Of a DNA stretch of 64,000 bases, positions 46,590 to 56,264 are shown piece by piece. The notes beneath the pieces were generated by a model that worked only from the letters and a program-made list of their open reading frames with translations, searched no databases and was not told the DNA's origin. Position 1 is the stretch's first letter; each line of letters opens with the position of its first letter. Origin of the DNA: DATKEJ01 sp963768715 (GTDB taxonomy: Bacteria > Bacteroidota > Rhodothermia > Rhodothermales > DATKEJ01); the NCBI GenBank assembly GCA_963768715.1, contig CAVYJC010000011.1:124001-188000 (forward strand), written 5' to 3'. The position numbers and the translations under genes are program-made.

Positions 46590-47560
46590 GGTTGGTCCCC
46601 GGAAATAGCGAGTACCCATCTAATCCAATCCCCCGTGTACGTTAATCCCCGGAATAAATCCCGGGTCTTGAAGCAACGCCTCGTAAACGAGGCTCGTCTG
46701 TCGGGTGAGCCGTCTGAAGGCCGGTTCACCGGTCGTTTCTCCAAGGCCGGGTGTTTACGCCCGGTTTTAGCCACATCCAGGCAGGCTCGTCTGTCGGGTG
46801 AACCGCCTGAAGGCCGGTTCACCGGTCGTTTCTTCAAGGCCGGGTGTTTACGCCGGAATTAGCCACATCCAGGCAATGTCGATCCCCGGAATGAATCGGG
46901 GCCTTGGGGGAATACCTGTATGTTAATCCCCGGAATAAATCCCGGGTCTTGAAGCAACGCCTCGTAAACGAGGCTCGTCTGTCGGGTGAACCGCCTGAAG
47001 GCCGGTTCACCGGTCGTTTCTTCAAGGCCGGGTGTTTACGCCCGGTATTAGCCACATCCAGGCAATGTCGATCCCCGGAATGAATCGGGACCTTGGAGGG
47101 AATGCATGTATTTCGATCCCCGGAATGAATCGGGGCCTCGGGAAATACCTGTACGTTAATCCCCGGAATAAATCCCGGGTCTTGAAGCAACGCCTCGTAA
47201 ACGAGGCTCGTCTGTCGGGTGAACCGTCTGAAGGCCGGTTCACCGGTCGTTTCTCCAAGGCCGGGTGTTTACGCCCGGTTTTAGCCACATCCAGGCAGGC
47301 TCGTCTGTCGGGTGAGCCGTCTGAAGGCCGGTTCACCGGTCGTTTCTCCAAGGCCGGGTGTTTACGCCCGGTTTTAGCCACATCCAGGCAGGCTCGTCTG
47401 TCGGGTGAGCCGTCTGAAGGCCGGTTCACCGGTCGTTTCTTCAAGGCCGGGTGTTTACGCCCGGTTTTAGCCACATCCAGGCAGGCTCGTCTGTCGGGTG
47501 AACCGCCTGAAGGCCGGTTCACCGGTCGTTTCTTCAAGGCCGCGCTTTTGCGCTCGGTTT
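46590..47560. repeat. Right repeat array with truncated 93-base tandem units
   Basis: L units with CTTGAAGCAA at 46668, 46948 and 47181, S units between them, plus truncated L units that start at GGCTCGTCTG. Tandem copies of the truncated unit begin at 47205, 47298, 47391 and 47484, exactly 93 bases apart; another pair is at 46691 and 46784. The last copy ends in a changed hairpin (CCGCGCTTTTGCGCTCGG). Confidence 0.9.
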
Positions 47561-47616
47561 TGGTACAGAGAGACGCGGTGGTAGATCTCGGGTGCCTACA
47601 TTCGGGTTTGTACAAA

Positions 47617-48394
47617 TCATTTGAACACCTGCCCGCTCGTTCCGGACGCGAGAAGGTCCGTCAACTCTTCCCGTAACGCCCGCATGAAATTGGGTCCCGG
47701 ATCCGACTTCTCCGTTCGGTAATCCGGATCACTTTCGTAAAAAAACGCATGCCCGGGATGTGAAGGATCTTCCAGCTCCCGATACTCCGAATGGCCGATA
47801 AGGATCTTGAATTTTGGGATACTTGAACTTCAAGTATCGGATGAGGTGAGCATTGGAATGCAATTGTTCTGTAGTCAATTCGTCATCAACTGATATCCCG
47901 CCCTGTAGTGCCGTCTCGGATATGTCTCGACGCCCAATGTTTTCGATTCCAATGGCAGAATGGTTCAGTCCGATGCAGTGCCGTGCGAAGTAGTTGTCGG
48001 GCTGGATCTGGTAGATGGCCCCGTCATAGTCGACGACAAACTGGATGCCTACGTTGACGGTCCCTGCACCTTCCAGTTCGGGGCGGCCCCCCAGCGTTTC
48101 CGGTGCGAACGTATCAAACGCTCCCTGCAGCGTCGAGCCGGCCGTGTAGTGGACGACAATCACCTTTGGATCGATCTCGAGCCCAGGGAATTCGGGCGAG
48201 CCGTATTCCCGACGATAGTATTCAGCGTAGTGTCGCTCGGCGTACTCTCTGAGTAATCGGACTCGCGATTCTGTGAATTCAATCTTGAAGCTGTGCTTGA
48301 TCTCCGGCCCAACATGAGAGGGAGTCTGAAGACTCCGGCACGAACCCAGCGTGAGCAAAGCGAATAGTGTCCCCAGGAGTGTGAGATTCTTCAA
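47617..48394 (-). CDS. N-acetylmuramoyl-L-alanine amidase (PGRP/Amidase_2) lipoprotein, frameshifted
   Basis: A lipoprotein signal (KNLTLLGTLFALLTLGSC) starts from a TTG at about 48394; the longer ORF adds implausible residues. IDPKVIVVHYTAGSTLQGAF gives the first zinc His and NHSAIGIENIGRRD the middle motif. A frameshift at about 47815 follows LIRYLKFKYPKI; the next frame gives ILIGHSEYRELEDPSHPG, with the last zinc-binding His, and ends at 47617. It would cleave between MurNAc and the stem peptide in the envelope. Confidence 0.75.
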
Positions 48395-48705
48395 TGCGCT
48401 TATGAGTATGAAGGCAAATGTGCGGTCAAGTGAATGTAAGTGCGGTCCGCGGGGGATTTGAACTCTCTTTTCCGAATCGGCTGGGGCGCCTTGTTGATCG
48501 CGAAACGTTCGAACTGGAGATTGAATCCGGACTGTTCTCAAAATTCGAGCTCGCCATGATCGTTAGCAAAAGCAGCATCGCGAGGTCGATCCCAATTTGT
48601 CTTTTCAAATGGCCTACATTTGAGTATCCGTTGCTATCTGCCACATCAACGCATGGAAAAATGGAAGGTGTACGCCACTTCACTAGGACGTCTATCTCGG
48701 CATTT
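48395..48705. other. Degenerate intergenic region
   Basis: About 310 bases without a credible gene. A stretch near 48430-48470 (GGGGGATTTGAACTC) resembles a tRNA T-arm on the minus strand, but no tRNA can be folded. Confidence 0.4.
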
Positions 48706-48893
48706 GCCTTCCCAACATTGCTCTCGCCTACGCTTTGATCGGAGACAAGGACGAGGCGATCGACCTGTTGGAAGAAGACCTGTCGGACTATGGCTACATC
48801 AGCGTACCATGGCTAACCTTGCCGTATTGGGATTCGCTGAGGGACGAACCGAGGTTTAAAGCGCTAAACGCTAAACGCCGCCAAAATTTCTAA
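48706..48893 (+). pseudogene. 3' remnant of a kinase-TPR or TolB-TPR protein
   Basis: In frame with no start: NIALAYALIGDKDEAIDLLE, DYGYISVPWLTLPYWDSLRD and EPRFKAL, the usual C-terminal end of long TPR regulators. It lies just before a complete kinase-TPR gene, suggesting an earlier paralog in the same place. Confidence 0.65.
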
Positions 48894-48911
48894 TTGCTAA
48901 TTGCTGATTCC
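48862..48911. repeat. Micro-repeat tract before the first kinase gene
   Basis: GCTAAAC-GCTAAAC then TAATTGCTAATTGCTGATT; 7-base periods directly before the kinase start. The first part overlaps the end of the TPR remnant. Confidence 0.5.
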
Positions 48912-48916
48912 CTTTC

Positions 48917-51269
48917 ATGCCCCTTGTAGGACAAACCTTTGACAACTATAAGATCCTGTCCCAGCTCGGCTCGGGCGGAATGGGGGTGGTGTACAAGGCC
49001 CGTGACACCAGACTGGATCGCCTCGTTGCGCTGAAATTTCTGCCGCCGGATTTGAGTCGCGATGACGAGGCCAACGAACGGTTCATGCAGGAGGCCAAGG
49101 CTGCGTCGGCCTTGCATCACCCGAACATCTGTGCGATCCACGACATCAAGGAAACCGATGACGGGCGTCTCTACATCGTGATGCCGCTCTACGAGGGGCA
49201 GACGCTTAAGTATCGGCTGGAGGACGGCCCGCTTGATCATGACAGTGCGGTCGATATCGTCCGCCACATTGCCTCGGGACTGGGCGCAGCCCACAAGAAA
49301 GGGATTGTCCATCGGGACATTAAGCCCGCGAACGTCATGGTGACCGATTCCGGCCGGGTCATCATTCTGGATTTTGGTGTGGCCAAGCTCACGGGCGGAC
49401 TCGATTTGACGAAGACCGGAAGCACGATTGGGACGGCCTACTACATGTCGCCCGAGCAGGTCAGGGGCGAGACGGTGGATGCCCGCGCAGACCTATGGGC
49501 TCTAGGCGTCGTGTTCTATCAGATGCTGACCGGCAGGCGACCCTTTGAGGGCGACTACGAGCAGGCCGTGTCCTATTCGATTCTAAATAGCGAGCCGACT
49601 GTCGATGCCGACTCGGTAGGGGGCCAGGGAGAGGTTTTGAGACGGCTGCTGGCCAAGAATCGGGACGAGCGTTTTTCGTCTGCGGACGAGTTGATCTCAG
49701 AACTCGAGCCGTTGAAACGGGGAAGTGAGATACCGTCTCAGCAGGAAAAGGAGCCCCACTCGACGAAAGTCCTGTACGTAGTGACCGCAGTCGTTCTTGT
49801 CGCCGCTCTGGTGGTAGTGATCCTGAGGCCGTGGCAGAGTAACCCCGCTCAAACGGCGAACGAGCACGTGTCTGAGCCCACTCGCCATGCGATCGCCGTG
49901 CTCCCTTTCATTAATCTGAGAAGCGATCCTGAAACCGATTTCCTGGGGTATGCTATGGCCGATCAGGTCATCGCGTCGCTCTCCTATGTCCAAAACGTCA
50001 ACGTGCGACCTGCCAGCTCGGTTCGTGTGTACCAAGACAAGGAGTACAACGCCCGAGATGCGGGGCGTAGTCTGTCGGTAGACTACGTTGTGACCGGCAA
50101 TTACCTCCGTCAGGCCGAACGTATGCGCCTTACGGTCGAAATGGTCGATGTCGATGCCGATGAGATTATCTGGACCGAGCCGATAGACGTGGAGTCGAAC
50201 GATGTCTTCGAGATACAGGATATCGTTACACAGAAGGTTCTCGAACAACTCAAAGTCTCCTTCTCCGATGACGAGCGGGGCCGCATGCAAATCGACGTGT
50301 CTGCAGATCCGGTGGCCTACGAATATTATCTACGGGCAATTTCTTACCCAAGAACAAGAGAGGGCGACCAGAAGGCCCTGGATCTGCTCGACCAGTCGTT
50401 GGCGCTCGATTCGACGTTCGCTCCGGCGTGGGGCCAACTCGGCTGGCGGCGACATGCCCTGGGGATGTTCGGAATGGTGGGTGAACAGATGTCTCGGAGC
50501 GCCGAGGCGGCATTCAAAAAGGCGCTTGAGCTCAACCCGGAATTGATTTCCGCGCTTGTTGACGTCTCCACATACTACACGGATAGCGGCAGGACTGACG
50601 AAGCCTACGAACTGGCGCTGCGCGCCATCCAAATTAACCCGAACAACGCACTCGGTCATTTCGCCAGAGGGTATTCGCTGAGATACGCCGGAATGATGGA
50701 GGAGTCTGAGAGAGAAATGCGCGCGGCGCTTGCTCTTGATTCCACAAACACACGATTCCGATCTGCGGGGATTACGCTGATGGTCAACGGTCGGTATGAA
50801 GACGCCAGACGCGCCTTTGCCATCGATGCCCCTAGTCCATATTTCTATGGATTCACTGCCGAGACGTACCTGGCAGAAGGCAAAGTCGACGAGGCGATAC
50901 CGTTATTTGAACGCGCAGAATTGCTGGGTCCGGGCCAGGTTCCGGGGCTTCGAGCGACCGCGTTCCTCGGCTATCTTTCCGGTGACCACGAAAAGGGGCT
51001 TGCAGCAGCACGGAAGATTGAGGCGGCCCACGTCGTCGACGCAGAAACGGATCATTATGTCGCTACCTACTACTGCATAAACGGCGACTCGGATGCGTGC
51101 CTTCGAAATCTGAAAAGGGCCGTCAAGAACGGATACTTCAACTACGAATACATGCGTGATCGCGCACGTCTTGACCTGATTCGCGGCACACCCGAGTTCG
51201 ATACGAATCCTCGAACTGGCTCGCCAGAAACACGAACGATTCAAGAAGAAGTACTTTTCGGATCGCTAA
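48917..51269 (+). CDS. Membrane Ser/Thr protein kinase with TPR tail, late frameshift
   Basis: About 785 residues. The kinase domain (about 11-270) has LGSGGMGVVYKARD, Lys40, HRDIKPANV with catalytic Asp134, and DFG (Asp152), all intact. A single membrane helix (TKVLYVVTAVVLVAALVVVI, about 284-306) follows. Then an extracytoplasmic domain resembling the TolB/adenylate-cyclase-associated module (AIAVLPFINLRSDPETDFLG, SVDYVVTGNYLR), and TPR repeats from about 465. At about 51200 the frame shifts; the corrected end ILELARQKHERFKKKYFSDR stops at 51269, whereas the uncorrected ORF runs to 51313 through a micro-repeat. It probably senses signals through the outer TPR part and phosphorylates cytoplasmic targets. 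Confidence 0.85.
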
Positions 51270-51374
51270 TCGCTAATCGCGAAACGTCGAACGTCATCAT
51301 CTCAACACGATAGAAAGTCGGACCCCTCGGAAGCCTCGGGGCAGGCTCTCGGACTTTGGACCTCGGACCTCTCT

Positions 51375-51794
51375 CTAATCCCAAGGAGCAATCGTCGGTA
51401 TGACCCGCCGGTTCGCTTGCCGGTAGGTTTGGAAATCGCTGTCGAGCGTGAATACGCTGCTCGAAGGGACGTCCTCGACCATGCAGACGAGGCACGCATC
51501 CGCAAACGACATGGGTGTGTCACGATACTTCCGCATGCGCGCGAAAACTCGATCGCAACTCTCCTGGAATGCGAATCGGCATACGATCTGACCTCTATCG
51601 ACGAACGATCCGACCTCAGCCACCGCACGCGCGTGTCGCCGCAGCAGGTAGCACGTCTCCGCGATCACGGCTTCACAGGTCAGGAAAGGCAGTTGAATTG
51701 TTTTCAACTGCTGGATCGCCCAGTCGTGGTGGGACTCATCTGCATCGAGCATCGCTACGAGAGGTCCGGTATCGATGATAACCTTGTCGGTCAC
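51375..51794 (-). CDS. vapC: PIN-domain toxin VapC
   Basis: 139-residue PIN domain: VIIDTGPLVAMLDADE, EAVIAETCYLL, SFADACLVCM and FTLDSDFQTY carry the acidic residues of a VapC RNase. Its start overlaps the antitoxin stop (ATGA). Belongs to the second antitoxin-first VapBC locus in the window, unrelated in sequence to the one at 33.6 kb. Confidence 0.85.
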   Translation of the reverse strand: MTDKVIIDTGPLVAMLDADESHHDWAIQQLKTIQLPFLTCEAVIAETCYLLRRHARAVAEVGSFVDRGQIVCRFAFQESCDRVFARMRKYRDTPMSFADACLVCMVEDVPSSSVFTLDSDFQTYRQANRRVIPTIAPWD

Positions 51795-52033
51795 TTCCCG
51801 AATCCCTCGAGATGCTCGTCAGCAGTTGCAAGATCTGATACACCACTGCGGACGATCCCCAGAGTTTGCTTCAGCTCATAGAAGGCGGAATGTTCGTCCG
51901 GATGAGACGAGTCAGGAAGACTCGACGCCAGGATGTCTCGGATGAGCTTCGATCGCGAAAGCCGTCGCTCGCGCGCAACGGCAAGAAGCCGTTCATCCAA
52001 CTCTTCCGGAATCTTAATAGAGACGATCTTCAT
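51791..52033 (-). CDS. Ribbon-helix-helix (CopG-like) antitoxin
   Basis: 80 residues from the ATG at 52033: MKIVSIKIPEELDERLLAVA then RERRLSRSKLIRDILASSL is a ribbon-helix-helix fold. The C-terminal part would bind the PIN toxin. The longer ORF adds 20 residues without homology. It should repress its own operon. Confidence 0.8.
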   Translation of the reverse strand: MKIVSIKIPEELDERLLAVARERRLSRSKLIRDILASSLPDSSHPDEHSAFYELKQTLGIVRSGVSDLATADEHLEGFGK

Positions 52034-52215
52034 TGAGGTATTACTTCCTGTACATAACGTACTACTTTCTTGGCAGATGGATCCCGGTTTCATACATCAC
52101 GCGTAAGAGGATGCCAGTTTTCGCCATTGACCCTCATATGCATGCCGCCGCGTGGCGTGCGATCGCAGGGACGCCCCGGCTCCAGGATTAGCCGCCGAAT
52201 CGTCAGCCCTTTTGA

Positions 52216-52275
52216 ATACCGACCTAGGATTTGGATTCCGACCCCGGACTTCGGACTCCGGACGCCGGACCCTCA
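52216..52275. repeat. Micro-repeat tract at the 3' end of the URO-D-like gene
   Basis: Repeated CCGGACTTCGGACTCCGGA-like 7-9-base units. They encode the last residues of the URO-D-like ORF (ASGVRSPGSESKS), which are probably acquired. Confidence 0.55.
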
Positions 52276-53393
52276 AGAGCTCCCATCGGCCTCAGATTCA
52301 CCCCGAGCCCCCACCGCTCCCGAACCAGCTCCAGATAAAACCAGTAGTTCTCCAACGGCACATCCGGCGGCACGCGGTGGTCGCAAAACCCGATGTACCC
52401 GCCTTCCTCGACGAGCGGGGTGAGACGAAGTACTTCCGCTTCGATTGCCTCTTTGGAGCGTCGAAGGATCTTCTTGTCGAATCCGCCCATCATCAGAAGG
52501 TCCTTGCCATACTGCTTTCGGAGTGCGACCGGATCGGCGCCCCACGTGCCAACTTCGATCGGAAACATGCAGTTCACCCCGGTATCCAGCCAGAGTGGGA
52601 TGAGCAGCGAGATGTCGCCGTCGGAGTCCACCCAGGTAACGTTGACGTCGAAACGGTGCAACAGGTCGATGATCCGACGGTAGTGGGGGACAAGAAAGCG
52701 CTTGAAATGGGCCGGACTGATCAACGGACCCGAATTGTAGGCCATGTCCTCCCACATCGAGCATCCCTCGAAGCGACCGCCCGTCTCCAGGATCCGCGTC
52801 ATGAGTCCGATCTGACAATCCGCGATCGTCTCGACCATTTCTTCAAACAGGATCGGGTCGTCGTAAATCAAAAGGGCGACGTTTTCCATGCCCATCCAGT
52901 TTCGGATCCACCCGAACAGACTTCCCCCCGGTAGCTGGAGGACGTATTCTCGATCCGGATTCTTCCATTCAGCAACCCGTTCGTCCCAATTCTCCGGATA
53001 GCGAGTCGGCGTGCCGGGGTCGAGGCGCGGCTTGTAGTGCTCCTCCCAGCTTGCGCGGTCGACGAGCAGGTGCCGCACGTGCTGGGGAATCGAACCCATC
53101 GACTTCCGTCGGAGGACCCAAACGCCGTCTTCCTGCTGGATGATCTCGTGGTCGCCTCGATCCTCGATGACGTTGACCTCGAACTCGGGCCAAAGTCCCG
53201 GGTGGACGCCCGAGAGATGTGTCAGCGTGTCCATCCCAAAGAAGTCGTCGCTGTTTTCGAGGTTCACCCGCGACGGCAACCCCTGCTCGTGCCATGCGGG
53301 CAAGGTTTCATCCCAGAAACTGAAATCACAGATCGGGGACCGGTCACGCGGACCGTAGGACATGGTCGCGATGAAGCGCTCGCGTTCGGTCAT
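52224..53393 (-). CDS. Uroporphyrinogen decarboxylase-family protein
   Basis: 389 residues from the ATG at 53393 (MTERERFIATMSYGPRDRSP). The TIM-barrel URO-D fold is indicated by VWVLRRKSMGSIPQHVRH, SLFGWIRNWMGMENVALLIY, MWEDMAYNSGPLISPAHFK and HRFDVNVTWVDSDGDISLLI. Such proteins outside haem clusters are usually corrinoid methyltransferase-like or of unknown role, not true HemE. No corrinoid protein is adjacent, so function is open. The last 13 residues are encoded by a micro-repeat tract. Confidence 0.75.
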   Translation of the reverse strand: MTERERFIATMSYGPRDRSPICDFSFWDETLPAWHEQGLPSRVNLENSDDFFGMDTLTHLSGVHPGLWPEFEVNVIEDRGDHEIIQQEDGVWVLRRKSMGSIPQHVRHLLVDRASWEEHYKPRLDPGTPTRYPENWDERVAEWKNPDREYVLQLPGGSLFGWIRNWMGMENVALLIYDDPILFEEMVETIADCQIGLMTRILETGGRFEGCSMWEDMAYNSGPLISPAHFKRFLVPHYRRIIDLLHRFDVNVTWVDSDGDISLLIPLWLDTGVNCMFPIEVGTWGADPVALRKQYGKDLLMMGGFDKKILRRSKEAIEAEVLRLTPLVEEGGYIGFCDHRVPPDVPLENYWFYLELVRERWGLGVNLRPMGALEGPASGVRSPGSESKS

Positions 53394-53654
53394 AGGTACT
53401 CCTTGAGAAACTGCGGATGATAACTTTGACGAATCCGCCGCGGCGTAGGGGAATCGCTGTAAAATCGTGCTCATGGGTCACCAAATCAGAGCCGGTCTCC
53501 GCCGGGACACTCAATGGTCCTCTTCAGCTGCCTTCACGTGGCCAAACTTCGGACAGATCCGTCTACCTGAACTTTGTGGGTTGCACATCAGACTCATCTT
53601 GTCATTCGCGGGCAAATCTGCGATACTAAGGCTCCACTTCGCTAATCACCGTCT

Positions 53655-56210
53655 ATGATCGGTTCGCGCCTTTCTCGCTACGAGATCCTCGATGAACTCG
53701 GTCGGGGAAACATGGGCATCGTCTATCTGGCTCGAGACACCCGGCTGCATCGCAAGGTTGCCCTCAAGCTCCTGCCGCCGATGCAGAGTGGCGACGAAAG
53801 GATGCGTACACGGTTCGAAAATGAGGCCAGAGCTGCCTCGGCGCTCGACCATCCGAACATCTGCACGATCCACGAGATCGGCGAAACGGATGAAGGTCAG
53901 CTGTTCATCGCCATGGCGCACTATGACGGCCAGACCCTCGACCACATGATCGAGTCGGGGCAACTCGAACAGGACGGCGTGATCGACATTGCGACGCAGA
54001 TGGCTGCGGGAATCGCGGCGGCGCATGCGGCGGGGATCATCCATCGGGATATCAAGCCGGCCAATGTCATGGTCACTTCCGACGGTCTCGTAAAGATTCT
54101 GGACTTCGGACTCGCGAAGGTTGACGAAGTCCAAATCACTCAGGAGGGCGTCTCGCTGGGAACCGTGGCATACATGAGCCCGGAGCAGGCCAGGGGAGAC
54201 GCGGTCGACGCACGCACCGACATCTGGAGCTTCGGCGCTGTTTTGTATGAGCTGCTGAGCGGCCGGCGTCCGTTCAAAGGGGACTATGCCCAGGCTGTCC
54301 TGTACACCATTCTCCACGAAGACCCACAGCCGCTTTCAGATCTCAACCCAAACGTCTCGAAGGAGCTTGCCGGTATCGTCAGCAAGTGTCTGAAGAAGGA
54401 TGCGGCCGAGCGATATGCATCGATGGGGGAGGTCGTCTCGGAGCTGCGTCCGCAGCCCGTTGCGGCCGCCCTGCCCTCCAAGCGCGTGGGCCGCACCGTC
54501 GCGGTCTCGCTTGCGAGTGTGGTTGCGACGCTCCTGCTCCTGCTCGCTCTCACTCCGATCCGAAACGAGGTGATGAGCTATCTCGGCTTCACGAGCATTC
54601 CGAGAGAGAAGCACATTGCGGTCCTGGCGCTGAGTCAGGACTCCGAAACCGAAGAGCAAGCCGCATTTACCGGTGGGCTGGTCGAGACGCTTATTTCCAG
54701 CCTGCAGCAGATTGAATCGACGGAGAAAGACCTCTGGGTTGTTCCGACGGATCGGCTTCTCGCGTTCGACGTCAAGACAGCCGAGGAGGCTCATCGATCC
54801 TTAGGCGTGAACCTCGTCCTGCTTCTTGATGCCAGGCGCGAAGCGGATGCTACCAGCGTAACCATGGATCTGGTGGATGCAGCGGACGGGCGCTCTATCC
54901 GGGCGTCCACGATTTCAGTTTCCAACAATGAATTGTCACGCCTTCGTGACGACCTGGTTACGAAGCTCGCCGACGTCCTGGATGTCGAATTGACCACACC
55001 GGCGCATAGGACGCTTCTGGCGGGCGCAACGACTGCACCGGGCGCTTACGAATTCTACAATCAGGGACTGGGGTATCTGCAGAAGTACCGGGAGGGCAAT
55101 AATCTCGAAGCGTCAATCATTCTGTTCAAGCGTGCTGTCCTGCAGGACTCGGCCTTTGCCTTGGCGTACGCCGGGTTGTGCGAAGCGTACTGGCGCAAAT
55201 ACGAAGACGCCGAGGACACGCAGTGGGTCCAGGAAGCGGAGACCAACTGCGAGCGGGCGCTGGAGCTGAATGGGCAACTGGCGTCAGCATACGTCACGCT
55301 GGGACGACTGCATACGGGTACGGGACGGTACGGGACGGCGATTGCTGAGTATCAGCTCGCTCTCGCCCGAGATTCGACCAACGCCAGCGCACTGGGAGGG
55401 TTGGCGCAGGCGTACGAGTCGCTTGGAAAGCTGGAGCAGGCGGAAGCTGCGTACAAGCGCGCGATTGCGTTGAAACCCGACTACTGGGGCGGGTACAGAG
55501 ATCTCGGCGTCTTCTACTTTAACCAGGCTCGCTATGAGGACGCCATTGAGCAATTTCAGTATGTAGCCGATCTCAATCCCTTCAATGCAAGCGCCTATCG
55601 TGACATGGGCGCCATGTATTTCTACCTCGACAAGCGTCAGGATGCCATCGACATGTTCAATCTCGCTCTCGAGATCAAACCCGACCATGCGATCTATTCC
55701 AATCTGGCGACGCTCTATTACTACGAGGGTCGCTACGCGGACGCAGCCAAAGCCTATGAGGCGGCTTTGGGGCTCGGCGAGACCAGCTACGACGTCTGGG
55801 GGTATCTTGCGACGGCGTATGAATGGTCAGGGAAGAAGGAGGAGGCAAAGCGGGCGCACAGACAGGCCATCCAACTGGCGAAGGAACGGTTGGAAGTCAA
55901 TCCCAGAGATCCCGAGGTGCTCGGCCATCTCGCATCATATTACGCTCACCTCGGCGAACGGGATAGCGCGCTCGCGACAGTTAAGACCCTGCTGGCCCAA
56001 TCGCCGACAGACCCGCAAGATCTGTCTCGCATCGGTGAAACTTACGAGATGCTCGGGGAGCGGGAGCAGGCGATCAAGTGGCTCGAGAAAGCGCTCGAGA
56101 ATGGATATGCTCGCGCCGAGATCGTAGACTATCCGGGTTTCAAAGACCTCCTCGCCGATCCTGACTTTCAGGCGGTATTGAAGCGCTACGAATCAACTAA
56201 TGACCAGTGA
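53655..56210 (+). CDS. Membrane Ser/Thr protein kinase with TPR tail
   Basis: 851 residues, uninterrupted. The kinase domain (about 9-265) has LGRGNMGIVYLARD, Lys38, HRDIKPANV with Asp132 and DFG (Asp150). One membrane helix (VAVSLASVVATLLLLLAL, about 278-296) separates it from an outer region. That region has a TolB-like segment (EKHIAVLALSQDSETEEQAA, LGVNLVLLLDARR) and at least eight TPR repeats (about 480-800). The end, FKDLLADPDFQAVLKRYES, matches the two remnants elsewhere in the window. It heads a co-directional run of five genes to 62381 and may regulate them or phosphorylate their products. Confidence 0.85.
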   Translation: MIGSRLSRYEILDELGRGNMGIVYLARDTRLHRKVALKLLPPMQSGDERMRTRFENEARAASALDHPNICTIHEIGETDEGQLFIAMAHYDGQTLDHMIESGQLEQDGVIDIATQMAAGIAAAHAAGIIHRDIKPANVMVTSDGLVKILDFGLAKVDEVQITQEGVSLGTVAYMSPEQARGDAVDARTDIWSFGAVLYELLSGRRPFKGDYAQAVLYTILHEDPQPLSDLNPNVSKELAGIVSKCLKKDAAERYASMGEVVSELRPQPVAAALPSKRVGRTVAVSLASVVATLLLLLALTPIRNEVMSYLGFTSIPREKHIAVLALSQDSETEEQAAFTGGLVETLISSLQQIESTEKDLWVVPTDRLLAFDVKTAEEAHRSLGVNLVLLLDARREADATSVTMDLVDAADGRSIRASTISVSNNELSRLRDDLVTKLADVLDVELTTPAHRTLLAGATTAPGAYEFYNQGLGYLQKYREGNNLEASIILFKRAVLQDSAFALAYAGLCEAYWRKYEDAEDTQWVQEAETNCERALELNGQLASAYVTLGRLHTGTGRYGTAIAEYQLALARDSTNASALGGLAQAYESLGKLEQAEAAYKRAIALKPDYWGGYRDLGVFYFNQARYEDAIEQFQYVADLNPFNASAYRDMGAMYFYLDKRQDAIDMFNLALEIKPDHAIYSNLATLYYYEGRYADAAKAYEAALGLGETSYDVWGYLATAYEWSGKKEEAKRAHRQAIQLAKERLEVNPRDPEVLGHLASYYAHLGERDSALATVKTLLAQSPTDPQDLSRIGETYEMLGEREQAIKWLEKALENGYARAEIVDYPGFKDLLADPDFQAVLKRYESTNDQ

Positions 56211-56264
56211 GACAGTACGTCACAGTAAGTCTCTACCAATCCATCACACAAGAAGAGAATAGTC

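Noticed and set aside
45194..47560. CRISPR array
   Set aside because: Units are 45-145 bases, contain several internal hairpins, follow each other directly and have no unique spacers of constant length; no cas gene is present.
47022..47676. Arg/Pro-rich proteins of about 200 residues on both strands over the array
   Set aside because: The frames are open only because the repeat unit happens to lack stops; they follow repeat boundaries exactly and have no start signals.
48424..48470. tRNA gene on the minus strand
   Set aside because: Only a T-arm-like GAGTTCAAATCCCCC stretch is visible; its stem does not pair and no D-arm or anticodon arm can be found.
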